A stretch of DNA of 64,000 nt, from the NCBI RefSeq assembly GCF_003014535.1, contig NZ_PYGD01000004.1, forward strand, positions 124,001 through 188,000, given 5' to 3'. Shown in pieces: positions 43,838 to 52,532 of this stretch. Below the pieces are notes generated by a model. That model saw nothing but the letters and a program-made list of their open reading frames with translations. It was not told where the DNA came from and made no database searches. Origin of the DNA: Taibaiella chishuiensis. Lineage in GTDB: Bacteria; Bacteroidota; Bacteroidia; Chitinophagales; Chitinophagaceae. Position 1 is the first letter of the stretch. The number at the start of each line of letters is the position of its first letter. The position numbers and the translations under genes are program-made.

Positions 43838-45532
43838 TCAGGAGCGTTTGTAGCCGTATTCCTGGTCCGGGTTTATGCCCCTGGCTTTTCCTTCGGCCTC
43901 CCGGGCTCTTAACTCTACCCGCCTGATCTTGCCACTGATCGTTTTGGGCAGTTCGGTTACGAACTCCAGCAGGCGCGGCATTTTATAAGGTGCGAGGCTT
44001 TTGCGTGCGTAGGCAAACAAGGCTTCTGCCAATGTTTCGCCGGCATCGAAACCGGTATTGAGTACGATAAAGGCTTTTACCTCGAAGCCTTTGACCGGGT
44101 GCGGGCTACCTACTACGGCCGACTCCTGCACGGCATCGTGCTCCAGCAATACGCTTTCCACTTCAAATGGCCCCACCCGGTAATCGGATGATTTGATCAC
44201 ATCATCATCGCGGCCTACAAACCAGATATAACCGTCTTCGTCGCGGTAAGCCTTATCCCCCGTATAATACAGGCCATGCCGGAATACTTCCTGGTTCTTT
44301 TCGGGATTGCCGAAGTAATCGATGAAAATGCCGTTGGGCTTGCCTTTTGTCATATCTACGCAGATATTGCCTTCTTCGTTTGGAGGGAGTGGCTTGCCGT
44401 CGTCGCCGGCGATTACGACATCATAAAGAAAAGTAGGCTTACCCATCGATCCGAATTTAACCTTGTTGCCCGGCAGGTTGGCTACGATACAGGTACTCTC
44501 GGTCTGGCCGAAACCGTCGCGGATCAGTATACCGGTGCCTGCCTGCCAGGTTTCGATCACTTCGGGGTTGAGCGGTTCGCCTGCAGCCACGCATTCCCTG
44601 AATTGAAAACGGAAGGCTTTGAGGTCTTCCAGGATCAGCATGCGCAGCACGGTAGGCGGGGCGCAGAAGGTGGTAATACCATGTTTTTCGATCAGCGAAA
44701 GTGTATCGCGGGCATGGAAGCGTGCGGTGCTGTGGTAGGCAAATATTGCCGCGCCTACATTCCAGGGCGCGAATACACTACTCCAGGCAAACTTGGCCCA
44801 GCCGGGCTGCGAGATATTGTAGTGGATATCGCCCTGCCGTAAACCAATCCAGGAGGCCGTTGTAAGATGGCCGAAGGGATAGCTGAGATGGGTATGTATA
44901 ACTACCTTAGGCATACCTGTGGTTCCGGAGGTAAAGAACAGGAATAAGGGATCGTCTGCCCGGGTAAGGGCGGCTTCGGCCTGTCCGGCTTCGCCTTCGA
45001 TATCTTCGAGGCTGTACCAGCCCTGCCTGCTGCCTTCTGCAATGATCTTTACGGCTACGGTTTCGCCCAGTTTTGTTTCGGCTTCTTCTATCTTGGCGGC
45101 ATTATCCGGATCGGCGATCACCACTTTGGGCATCAGGGTACGGAAACGGTATACGATATCGTTTACACCCAGTATGGTGGCTGCGGGTATCATCCGGAAG
45201 CCGCCTTTGATGGTAGCCAGTATCGCCGTCCAGTTTACCGGCTGCAACGCCATCTGCGTCAGGATCACATCCTGTTGCTGTACGTTTTTGGCACGTAGAA
45301 AATTAAGCAGTTTATTGGTCTCGCGGCAGATACCGGCAAAGGAAAAAGTAAGGGTCTGGCTGCCGTCGGTCCAGATGAGGGCAGGGGCGTCGGGCGTGTC
45401 CTGTACATGAATGCCTTCAAAGATCTCGCTGACCCAATTGAAGTGTTCCGGTTTATTGATTTCGAGTGCTGCAAGCGCTTCGAATTGCTTATCGGCGATC
45501 AGTTGTCTTACCGTTCTGAATAGTTGTTCCAT
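43838..45532 (-). CDS. AMP-binding acyl-CoA synthetase (medium-chain type)
   Basis: 564-residue adenylate-forming enzyme that activates a carboxylic acid to its CoA thioester. P-loop motif FFTSGTTGMPKVVIHT near residue 205, adenine-binding RDGFGQTEST near 330, hinge YTGDKAYRDEDGYIWFVGR near 420, and catalytic lysine in LPKTISGKIRRVELR near 535. Overall pattern resembles medium-chain/acetoacetyl-type ACSM synthetases. The acyl substrate cannot be told. It stands alone, with a candidate -7 box upstream. Confidence 0.9.
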   Translation of the reverse strand: MEQLFRTVRQLIADKQFEALAALEINKPEHFNWVSEIFEGIHVQDTPDAPALIWTDGSQTLTFSFAGICRETNKLLNFLRAKNVQQQDVILTQMALQPVNWTAILATIKGGFRMIPAATILGVNDIVYRFRTLMPKVVIADPDNAAKIEEAETKLGETVAVKIIAEGSRQGWYSLEDIEGEAGQAEAALTRADDPLFLFFTSGTTGMPKVVIHTHLSYPFGHLTTASWIGLRQGDIHYNISQPGWAKFAWSSVFAPWNVGAAIFAYHSTARFHARDTLSLIEKHGITTFCAPPTVLRMLILEDLKAFRFQFRECVAAGEPLNPEVIETWQAGTGILIRDGFGQTESTCIVANLPGNKVKFGSMGKPTFLYDVVIAGDDGKPLPPNEEGNICVDMTKGKPNGIFIDYFGNPEKNQEVFRHGLYYTGDKAYRDEDGYIWFVGRDDDVIKSSDYRVGPFEVESVLLEHDAVQESAVVGSPHPVKGFEVKAFIVLNTGFDAGETLAEALFAYARKSLAPYKMPRLLEFVTELPKTISGKIRRVELRAREAEGKARGINPDQEYGYKRS

Positions 45533-45559
45533 ACCACTGCTGTTTGCTTATACTTAGCC

Positions 45560-45567
45560 TAAAGTTA
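45560..45567 (-). promoter_or_regulatory. Candidate -7 box of the acyl-CoA synthetase gene
   Basis: TAACTTTA on the minus strand, 28 bases before the ATG. Confidence 0.35.
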
Positions 45568-45626
45568 AGTATTACTCCCGTGGAACGGTACAGCAGTAAG
45601 GGATAAGTATTGGTTAAAAAGTATAG

Positions 45627-46448
45627 CTATGCGAGTCCCTGTTCCTGCAGGAACAGCAGTACCTGTTGTACCAGGAAGAGGCTGCTTTGCTTATGCGGGC
45701 TATGGCCTGCATTGGGCACCATATAAGCCGCAGCAGGTCCCGATACCTTGCCGGTAATGGATTGTACCTGGTCGATACTGCCAAACTCATCGGCGGTACC
45801 CTGTATCACGTACACCGGGCAGCTGATCCGGGGCAGGAAGTGTTCGATATTCCAGTCCCGGTAAAAATCTGCCAGCCATGTTTTGGTCCAGGCATCGAAT
45901 ACTGCCTGTGTTTTATCGCCATGATAACGTGCCAGCCTTTGCGGCAGGTCGGTATGGGCAAACTGTTCGGCCACATGGCTGATCCCATCTAGCGTAATTT
46001 CTTCGACGAATACATGAGCCCCTTCTGTAAGGATCGCTTTGATCCGGTCGGGATATTTGGCCGCAGCCAGCAAGGCTATCGTACCACCGTCGCTATGCCC
46101 GAACAGGACAGGGTTGCTTATACCCTGCTGCTCCAATAGAGTGATCAGCACTTCTGCTTCCTGTTCCATATAGTCGCTGGTCCTGGGTTTGCCGGAAAAA
46201 GGGGAGGACGCGCCATAACCCCGGCGGTCGTAAAGGAACACGTTATAACCGGCGGCCCTGGCCAGTTGCAGGGGGAAGTCGCGCCAGAGCTGGATGCAAC
46301 CCAGCGAATCGTGCAGGAAGACCATCGTGCCGGCTGCAATGCCTTCGGTTAAGGTATAGGTCAGGGTTTCGAGTTCGTAATCGATGCCTGCTGTATCCCG
46401 GAGCAGGGCGCGGCCGGAACTGGTTTGGTATTGTGCTGGGTTACTCAT
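45627..46448 (-). CDS. Alpha/beta hydrolase
   Basis: 273 residues from the ATG at 46448; a TTG four codons upstream is less likely. Typical fold markers: MVFLHDSLGCIQLWRDF (oxyanion-hole region), FLYDRRGYGASSPF, nucleophile elbow FGHSDGGTIALL with S119, VIQGTADEFGSIDQ for the acid, and NAGHSPHKQ for the catalytic histidine. Cytosolic. Substrate unknown; overall resembles esterase/epoxide-hydrolase-like enzymes. Confidence 0.9.
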   Translation of the reverse strand: MSNPAQYQTSSGRALLRDTAGIDYELETLTYTLTEGIAAGTMVFLHDSLGCIQLWRDFPLQLARAAGYNVFLYDRRGYGASSPFSGKPRTSDYMEQEAEVLITLLEQQGISNPVLFGHSDGGTIALLAAAKYPDRIKAILTEGAHVFVEEITLDGISHVAEQFAHTDLPQRLARYHGDKTQAVFDAWTKTWLADFYRDWNIEHFLPRISCPVYVIQGTADEFGSIDQVQSITGKVSGPAAAYMVPNAGHSPHKQSSLFLVQQVLLFLQEQGLA

Positions 46449-46527
46449 AACGGGTAGCAAAAATAAGCTAATGTGGCTAAAGCCACAGGTAATAACCCGG
46501 ACAGATAATAATTTTGAGCAGTCCCCG

Positions 46528-46559
46528 TTTTTGTAATCTGTATCTCGTCTATACGTTTA
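46528..46559 (+). promoter_or_regulatory. Candidate promoter of the first T9SS paralogue
   Basis: TTTTTG at 46528-46533 and TACGTTTA at 46552-46559 with an 18-base spacer, 41 bases before the ATG: a plausible -33/-7 pair. Confidence 0.5.
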
Positions 46560-46600
46560 TCATTACAAAAATCTATTTACCCCATTTAAAACAAAAAAAC

Positions 46601-47614
46601 ATGAAAAGAATCCTGTGCGCACTGAGCACACTATTGATCACTGCCCTGATGGCGACGGGCGCCAATGCACAAACCACACCCTATAACTACAGCTATTCCA
46701 ACGCGCCCTATGTCAACCTGGATAACAGCTCCACACTGATCCTGGGTAATACCGGCTGGGACGATACGCTGGTCCATTTTAGTTTGCCTGCAGGTTTCAA
46801 CTTTAAATACCAGGGCGCCGCAGTTACCGACTGGGCGCTGGATACCTATGGCGGACTGTATCCCAACGGCTATGATACTTCGCTGCACAATCCGGCTATC
46901 ATCGGTATCCAGTCTGATTATGCGGATAATGGTCAATCACGGATCAGCTATGCGGTAAGCGGAGCCGCCGGTAGCCGTATTGCTAAAATCGAATTCCGGA
47001 ACATGGGCTTTTTCGAGGCTGCTCCGACCGATACGGCAAATTTCCAGGTATGGTTATATGAAGGTACCAGCAAGATCGAATACCATGCCGGCCCCAGTCA
47101 TACCAGTCCCGGTATGTTTAACCCGGCCAACGATGGCAACCAGGTAGCTACCGGTCTTATGTACGCCGTAGAGAACATGATCGATGCGGCAACTGTGCAC
47201 ATGATCCGTTACCGTAACGGCGCCAATACCGATACCACTATATTTCTTGAAGACGCTTATCCGAACGAGCAAGAGACGATGCTGATGTTATATGATACCG
47301 CCATCTACCCGGTAAATGGCGCTGTATTTGCCTTTACACCTAAAACCGGCGGTACTGCTATACAGACCATTGCTACGCGTATCGGTTCCGTATCGCCTAA
47401 CCCAGCTACGGACCGTATAACCCTGCAGTTGAAAAGCGCACCGGCTGCCGATGCTGCTGTAACAATATATTCCGTAACCGGCCGGCAGGTGCTGCATCAA
47501 AAAATTACGGCCACCCGTACCGACATTCCCCTGGAAGGACTGACCAAAGGGATCTACCTGCTTGCTTACACTGCTGATGGGAAGCGGGAAACGCTCCGGG
47601 TCGTCAAAAAATAA
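46601..47614 (+). CDS. Secreted T9SS type-A sorting-domain protein, paralogue 1
   Basis: 337 residues from the ATG at 46601; upstream in-frame codons would bury the signal peptide (MKRILCALSTLLITALMATG, cleavage near NAQ). The body, residues ~30-250, is a beta-rich domain with NTGWDDTLVHFSLP, FNFKYQGAAV, WALDTYGGLY, KIEFRNMGFF and WLYEGTSKIEYHAGPSH. The C-terminal ~80 residues form the type-A sorting domain (VSPNPATDRITLQL, VYTVTG-like segment, KGIYLLAYTADGKRETLRVV). Function unknown. A near relative of the same length follows. Confidence 0.88.
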   Translation: MKRILCALSTLLITALMATGANAQTTPYNYSYSNAPYVNLDNSSTLILGNTGWDDTLVHFSLPAGFNFKYQGAAVTDWALDTYGGLYPNGYDTSLHNPAIIGIQSDYADNGQSRISYAVSGAAGSRIAKIEFRNMGFFEAAPTDTANFQVWLYEGTSKIEYHAGPSHTSPGMFNPANDGNQVATGLMYAVENMIDAATVHMIRYRNGANTDTTIFLEDAYPNEQETMLMLYDTAIYPVNGAVFAFTPKTGGTAIQTIATRIGSVSPNPATDRITLQLKSAPAADAAVTIYSVTGRQVLHQKITATRTDIPLEGLTKGIYLLAYTADGKRETLRVVKK

Positions 47615-47634
47615 ACAGCTTGTATTTATTGGTT

Positions 47635-47661
47635 AAGGAGCCCGTTGCGGCTCCTTTTTTT
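47635..47661 (+). terminator. Terminator after paralogue 1
   Basis: 8-bp stem AAGGAGCC / GGCTCCTT followed by a T run. Confidence 0.85.
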
Positions 47662-47945
47662 ATGCACCCATCCCATGCGCCCTGCTCATCTACCTGCAAA
47701 TATTTTAAACGAAAAATGCATGTTATTTTTCAATAGGGTATAAGGTGTTGCAGGAAAATATTGTTGTGTTGCGCTTTTGTTTTTGTTGGGTTAAGGCTTT
47801 TGACAGATGTGCGGGAATGCCCTCCTGTACCTGCTTCCAGGTGCTGTATGGGTTAATAAATAATTTTACATGCGGTTTGTTTCCGGTAATTTTGCGGCCG
47901 CCTGGCGTCTTCGATGCCTTAACCAACTCCATTAAAAAACGAAAC
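47662..47945. other. Spacer between the two T9SS paralogues
   Basis: The 331 bases between the paralogues hold the terminator of the first and the promoter region of the second; nothing else recognisable. The frame is open here but the leader it encodes is not conserved. Confidence 0.5.
47887..47894 (+). promoter_or_regulatory. -7 box of paralogue 2
   Basis: TAATTTTG, exact TAnnTTTG match, 51 bases before the ATG at 47946. Confidence 0.45.
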
Positions 47946-48959
47946 ATGAAAAGATTCTTTTGCGCCGTCGGCATACTCCTGCACGGTGTCCTGGCGGCGA
48001 CCGGGCTTTATGCACAAACCCCGGCTGTTCCTTACCAATATGCCTATTCCACATCTTCCTATGCCAACCTGGGTAGCAATACCACGCTTATACTCGGTAA
48101 TACCGGCTGGGACGACACGCTGGTTCATTTTAGCCTGCCCACCGATTTTAACTTTAAATACCAGGGCGCGCCGGTTACGAACTGGGCCCTGGACACCTAC
48201 GGCGGCTTATTCCTGAACGGCTTCGATACCGTTTTCGGTACACCTGCACTGCTCGGTATCCAGTCCGATTATATCGATAATGGCCAATCGAAGATCAGTT
48301 ATGCCCTTACCGGTACACCGGGTAGCCGTATCACAAAGATCGAATTCCGTAACATGGGCTTTTACAACGGCACTGCTGCTGATAGCGCTAACTTCCAGGT
48401 CTGGTTATACGAAGGAACCGATAAAATCGAATACCATGCAGGTCCTGGTCACACGACTCCGGGTATGTTTGATCCCGGTAACAATGGCAATGTCCTGCTC
48501 GTAGGCCTGACGTATAATGTCCATATCACGGACTCGCTGCTGTTGCATACCGTACGCTACCGCAGCGGCGCCAACACGGATACCGCGCTGGTGGCAAGCA
48601 GGAACAATCATCTCTGGGAGGATATCGCACCTATGGTTTATGATACTGCTGTGTACCCCGCAAACGGCGCGGTATTTGTATTTACGCCTAAAACAGGTAC
48701 TACGCTGCGGGAAGTAACAAGCCTTATCAGCAAGGTAATGCCTAACCCTGCAACGGATAACATCACGCTGCAGCTGAAGCATATGCCTCTGGCCGGCGCC
48801 TCCGTTACGATCAGCACCCTGGCCGGGCAGCAGGTAGTCCACCGGTTTATAACTTCGGCGCGTACCGACATCAGCCTGCATGCTTTAGCCAAAGGCGTGT
48901 ACCTGTTGTCATACGTTTCCGGTGGGCAGCGGGAGACGTTAAAGATCATTAAGCAATAA
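47946..48959 (+). CDS. Secreted T9SS type-A sorting-domain protein, paralogue 2
   Basis: 337 residues, exactly the length of paralogue 1 and closely similar throughout: shared segments include NTGWDDTLVHFSLP, FNFKYQGAPV, WALDTYGGLF, GIQSDYIDNGQSKISYALTG and FQVWLYEG. Signal peptide MKRFFCAVGILL with cleavage near GLYAQ; the start at 47946 is chosen for it. The type-A sorting domain ends KGVYLLSYVSGGQRETLKII. Clearly a tandem duplication with separate promoters and terminators. Confidence 0.88.
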   Translation: MKRFFCAVGILLHGVLAATGLYAQTPAVPYQYAYSTSSYANLGSNTTLILGNTGWDDTLVHFSLPTDFNFKYQGAPVTNWALDTYGGLFLNGFDTVFGTPALLGIQSDYIDNGQSKISYALTGTPGSRITKIEFRNMGFYNGTAADSANFQVWLYEGTDKIEYHAGPGHTTPGMFDPGNNGNVLLVGLTYNVHITDSLLLHTVRYRSGANTDTALVASRNNHLWEDIAPMVYDTAVYPANGAVFVFTPKTGTTLREVTSLISKVMPNPATDNITLQLKHMPLAGASVTISTLAGQQVVHRFITSARTDISLHALAKGVYLLSYVSGGQRETLKIIKQ

Positions 48960-48978
48960 AGAATTCCTAGGGAACAGG

Positions 48979-49006
48979 AGAGCCGGTGCAAACCGGCTCT
49001 TTTTTA
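48979..49006 (+). terminator. Terminator after paralogue 2
   Basis: 9-bp stem AGAGCCGGT / ACCGGCTCT with a 4-base loop and a T run. Confidence 0.9.
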
Positions 49007-49072
49007 TGGGGAAACCGGAAGCCGCTGTGGCTAAGAAACACAGGGCAGTGTGGTACGAGTCGGCTGCATCAG

Positions 49073-49984
49073 TTATGGGAACAGGTAGTGCAGCAGCAGC
49101 CACCACAACCCTGTAGAGATAAAGGAACATACGATACCAATACCGATTACGAGGTTGGATAATTTAGGATTAAGATTATACTGGTCGGCAATAATACCCG
49201 AGGTAAGCAGGGTAGGCATGGCCATCTCGAAAACGCTGATCTGGCCTATGATACCGGTTACCCGGAAGAGGCTGATCAAGCCCAATACCAGGGCAGGTGC
49301 AAGGATGAGCTTATACAACAGCGCAACCCGGATATGCCGGATCTCGCTTTGCCAGCCGGCAAACTTTAGCTGCAGTCCTATGGAGAACAGGGCCAGCGGG
49401 CCAACCGTGGCCGCCAGTTTTTCGAACAGCGGTTGCAGCGGCTGCAGATCCACGTAGCGGGGCAGTACCAGGGCCAGCACACAGCAGATCAGCGGCGGAA
49501 AGCGAAACAGTTTACGGGCTACATTGCGCAGGTTCAGTTGTTCCTTTTGCGAGGAGCGTATAGCCACGACGATACCTATAGTCGACAGCAACATAAAGGT
49601 GACCTGGTCGGAAATAATAGCGATGCCCAGCTGTTGTTCGCCAAAGTATGCGGTAATAAGCGGGAAGCCTACGAAAGAGGTATTGCTGAGGCCGGTAACC
49701 AGTTTAAGCCCGCCCTGCGTGGCTTTCGATATGCCCGGTCTTAAGCGGGTATACAAGGTAATATACAGCCAGGCACATAACCATACCAATACCGGCGCCA
49801 GCGCGGGCAGCAGCAGTTCGCGGTTCCATTCGATATAGGGCAGGTACTTAAAAGAGACGGCCGGCAATGCGATATTGATGATCCAGGCATTGATGCCCTT
49901 ATGTGCATCCTTGGGCAGGGAGCCGGAGCGTCTGAAAAAAATGCCGGCAGCAATGCAAAGGGCAATAAGAATAAAATTGGACAT
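49073..49984 (-). CDS. AEC-family transporter (auxin efflux carrier-like)
   Basis: 303 residues, about ten transmembrane helices. Family features: a short N-terminal helix then FRRSGSLPKDAHKGINAWIINIALPAVSF, NTSFVGFPLITAYFGEQQLG in the first half and a matching FEMAMPTLLTSGIIADQYN in the second. AEC carriers move malate, malonate, auxin-like or other organic anions; the substrate is unknown. Last gene of a compact unit: it starts 9 bases after the thioesterase stop. Confidence 0.9.
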   Translation of the reverse strand: MSNFILIALCIAAGIFFRRSGSLPKDAHKGINAWIINIALPAVSFKYLPYIEWNRELLLPALAPVLVWLCAWLYITLYTRLRPGISKATQGGLKLVTGLSNTSFVGFPLITAYFGEQQLGIAIISDQVTFMLLSTIGIVVAIRSSQKEQLNLRNVARKLFRFPPLICCVLALVLPRYVDLQPLQPLFEKLAATVGPLALFSIGLQLKFAGWQSEIRHIRVALLYKLILAPALVLGLISLFRVTGIIGQISVFEMAMPTLLTSGIIADQYNLNPKLSNLVIGIGIVCSFISTGLWWLLLHYLFP

Positions 49985-49993
49985 GAATATTTA

Positions 49994-50434
49994 TTAAGCT
50001 CCGGCTTGCGGTTCCTGTTTTACCGGTTGCGAGGTGCGGTAGGCCGTGCCTTTAAACAGGCATACCAGGGCGCCTTCTTCGTTGGTCGTACGGATATCGT
50101 AAAGTCCTGTTTTATTGCCGAGGTGTACTTCCTGCGCCGTTACATACAAGCGGTCGCCGGCCCTGGCCGGGCGCGTAAAGGTGATGGATACATCCAATGC
50201 TACGGTAATAATCCCGTGCGAATTGCAGGCAAAAGCAAAGGCCGAGTCGGAGGCGGAAAAGAGTGCACCGCCATGCACACGTTCAAAGCCGTTGAGCATA
50301 TCTTCCTTAACGGTATATTCGAGCCGGCAATAGCCGGGCCCTACTTCTTTTACTTCCAGGCCCAGCCATTGGCTGAAGCGGTCACGGGCAATCATGATAT
50401 CCAGTACTTCCTGGGGACTGATCTGTTGTTCCAT
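49994..50434 (-). CDS. paaI: PaaI-type hotdog-fold thioesterase
   Basis: 146-residue cytosolic acyl-CoA thioesterase. Hotdog core with NGFERVHGGALFSASDSAFAFACNS (catalytic HGG...D region) near residues 48-72, then VSITFTRPARAGDRLYVTAQEV. PaaI homologues rescue CoA from stalled phenylacetyl-CoA or hydroxyphenylacetyl-CoA. Its presence in one operon with a phenylacetate-CoA ligase supports that role here. Confidence 0.88.
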   Translation of the reverse strand: MEQQISPQEVLDIMIARDRFSQWLGLEVKEVGPGYCRLEYTVKEDMLNGFERVHGGALFSASDSAFAFACNSHGIITVALDVSITFTRPARAGDRLYVTAQEVHLGNKTGLYDIRTTNEEGALVCLFKGTAYRTSQPVKQEPQAGA

Positions 50435-50467
50435 TCTTTAAAGTTTGTGGGCTGTCCTACAGCCGTT

Positions 50468-51007
50468 CTATAGCGTAAACCCGGCATTGCCGAACCAGTC
50501 TTCCTGCGACCGGGCATTACCGGAAACGATCATTTTTTCTGCAACCTTATCCTGGGCTCTTTGAATCGATGTGGTAACGAGGTTATGTTCGATCGGTTCG
50601 TCGGCCCTGTAGCCTAATCTTTCTACCATGGTGATAAGCCGGTCGCCGCCAAACAAGCGGAACAGCGGCTCTTCGAGGCAACTGTATACCTTTGCTTCCT
50701 GTAGTCCCATAGCGGCAAACTGTGCCTGCTCTTCGCTGCGTAAAGGAAAATGTTCGATGAAAATAACCGGCGCGCCCTGTGTGCCGGTACCGGAGAAGCC
50801 CGCCAGGCTTATGGAAAACCCGGAGGCGCCCTGCGCCTGGAAATATTGTTCCAGTAGGTTGCGGCTCGTTTCAAACCAGGCCAGGAACCGCGTCTCCGGC
50901 TGCTTCTGCCAGGCGCGGTAACAGGCCTCGCGGCGCGCCTGTTCCGAGATCCATACCCTATCCGCAACCCGTATGCCGGGATCTTTTTTCTTGAATAAAC
51001 CAAACAT
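50468..51007 (-). CDS. Hypothetical protein in the paaK-paaI operon
   Basis: 179 residues from the ATG at 51007 (MFGLFKKKDPG), chosen because it starts just after the paaK stop; longer frames would overlap paaK. No family recognised. Basic N-terminal tip, then a mixed helix/strand domain with ISEQARREACYRAWQKQPET, WFETSRNLLEQYFQAQG, SISLAGFSGTG, VIFIEHFPLRSEEQ and a C-terminal TTSIQRAQDKVAEKMI helix. No signal peptide or membrane segment. It lies 10 bases after paaK and 33 before paaI, which implies a related role, but none can be assigned. Confidence 0.75.
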   Translation of the reverse strand: MFGLFKKKDPGIRVADRVWISEQARREACYRAWQKQPETRFLAWFETSRNLLEQYFQAQGASGFSISLAGFSGTGTQGAPVIFIEHFPLRSEEQAQFAAMGLQEAKVYSCLEEPLFRLFGGDRLITMVERLGYRADEPIEHNLVTTSIQRAQDKVAEKMIVSGNARSQEDWFGNAGFTL

Positions 51008-51017
51008 GGGTGCTGTT

Positions 51018-52358
51018 TTATTTTTTGTTACGCAGATCCGACAGGCGGTTAAGTTTGCCACCCTCGCTCCTGGGAATCAGGCCCGGTGCGGTTATTTCGA
51101 TCTGCATCGAAAGGCCGATACTGTCTTTTATCTTTTTCTGCAGTACCTGTTTTGCAGTCTTAATCTTGTCGTGGCCAAGCGCATCGCCGCATTCGCGTCC
51201 AAGCGCTTCGTATAAAACCTGTTCGGTTTCTACCCGCACCATCACTTCATCCATCAGCCCGCTATTGGTAACGACCAGCTGGTAATTGGCGCTCAGCTCG
51301 GAAATGTGCTCCAGCACTGCTTCTACCTGTGTAGCAAAGAGGTTTACGCCGCGGATGATCAGCATATCATCGGCACGGCCCGAGATCGGGGCCATTTTGA
51401 TATGGCTGCGCTTGGCGCTTTTATCGTAATAAATACTGGTAATATCGTTGGTCCAGTAGCGGAGCAGGGGCATGGCCTCCTTGCTGAGCGTGGTAAATAC
51501 CAATACGCCCTGTTGGCCGTGGGGCAATACTTCGCCGGTATCCTTGTCTACTATTTCCGGGTAAAAATGATCTTCCCAGATATAACTGCCGCTTCCTTTT
51601 TCTTCGTAGTCTTCCTGCGATACCCCGGGACCAATGATCTCGCTCAGCCCGTAGATATTCGTTGCCGTTACACCCAGTCCTTCTTCCACCTGGGTGCGGA
51701 TACTGTCGGTCCAGGGTTCTGCACCCAGCACGGCATACCGGAGGTTAAGTTTGCTTTTATCGATGCCTCTTTTCCGGATCTCCTCAGCAAGGGTTAAGGC
51801 ATAGGAAGGCGTACAACATATGGCATCGCTCTGGAAGTCCTGCATCAGCATCAACTGTTTTTCGGTACCGCCGCCCGATATGGGCAATACGGTCATCCCC
51901 ATTTTTTCGGCGCCGTAATGCAGGCCCAGGCCGCCGGTAAATAACCCGTAGCCATAAGCATTCTGCATGAGCATACCGGGTTGGCAGCCGGCTGCTACCA
52001 GCGAACGGGCAATAACTTCGGAGAAAATATCCAGGTCGTTCTGCGTATATCCCACCACGATCGGTTTGCCGGTGGTGCCGCTACTGCAATGCAACCGGGA
52101 TACCGCGCTGCGCGGCAGCGTAAACAGGCCGAAGGGATAGTTGTCCCGGAGGGCATCTTTTTTCGTAAATGGAATCAGCTGCAGGTCCTCCACCGTTCGT
52201 ATCATCGCAGGACTGATGCCTGCCTGGTCGAACATATTCCTGTAAAAGGAGACTTTTTCATAAAGTATATGCACCTGCTTTACCAGGCGTTCCTGTTGCA
52301 GCAGTCGCAGCCGCTCCCTGTCCAGGGTTTCTATCGCTTCGTTATAATACTTGATCAT
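51018..52358 (-). CDS. paaK: Phenylacetate-CoA ligase
   Basis: 446-residue adenylate-forming enzyme, activating phenylacetate (or a similar aryl acid) to its CoA ester. LHCSSGTTGKPIVVGYT is the P-loop motif near residue 90, NAYGYGLFTGGLGLHYGAE is characteristic of PaaK, NIYGLSEIIGPGVSQE is the adenine-binding region, and the small C-terminal domain follows ADDMLIIRGVNLFATQVEAVL. It leads a four-gene minus-strand unit (paaK, unknown gene, paaI, AEC transporter). No ring-epoxidase (paaABCDE) or paaZ genes are in the window, so whether a full degradation path exists is not known. Confidence 0.93.
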   Translation of the reverse strand: MIKYYNEAIETLDRERLRLLQQERLVKQVHILYEKVSFYRNMFDQAGISPAMIRTVEDLQLIPFTKKDALRDNYPFGLFTLPRSAVSRLHCSSGTTGKPIVVGYTQNDLDIFSEVIARSLVAAGCQPGMLMQNAYGYGLFTGGLGLHYGAEKMGMTVLPISGGGTEKQLMLMQDFQSDAICCTPSYALTLAEEIRKRGIDKSKLNLRYAVLGAEPWTDSIRTQVEEGLGVTATNIYGLSEIIGPGVSQEDYEEKGSGSYIWEDHFYPEIVDKDTGEVLPHGQQGVLVFTTLSKEAMPLLRYWTNDITSIYYDKSAKRSHIKMAPISGRADDMLIIRGVNLFATQVEAVLEHISELSANYQLVVTNSGLMDEVMVRVETEQVLYEALGRECGDALGHDKIKTAKQVLQKKIKDSIGLSMQIEITAPGLIPRSEGGKLNRLSDLRNKK

Positions 52359-52378
52359 CGTAGAGCTGTAAACGGCAA

Positions 52379-52386
52379 TAAAGGTA
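52379..52386 (-). promoter_or_regulatory. Candidate -7 box of the paaK operon
   Basis: TACCTTTA on the minus strand, 21 bases before the ATG. Confidence 0.4.
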
Positions 52387-52505
52387 AACGTAAATTAATT
52401 ATCCCGGGACCGGCGAAGTGCTGATTTTTGGTTAAAAGATATAGTCGAAGCCTGGAACAGCGGTATTGGCCCGGGGCCACAAAACACGCTATTTTTAAAT
52501 TTATC

Positions 52506-52513
52506 TACTTTTA
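52506..52513 (+). promoter_or_regulatory. Candidate -7 box of the YncE-like gene
   Basis: TACTTTTA, 20 bases before the ATG at 52533. Confidence 0.35.
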
Positions 52514-52532
52514 CAGTCCCTAATCTTAATTT

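Noticed and set aside
47745-47945. 67-residue N-terminal extension of T9SS paralogue 2
   Set aside because: Paralogue 1 aligns from its own signal peptide; the extension is not conserved and contains the candidate promoter.
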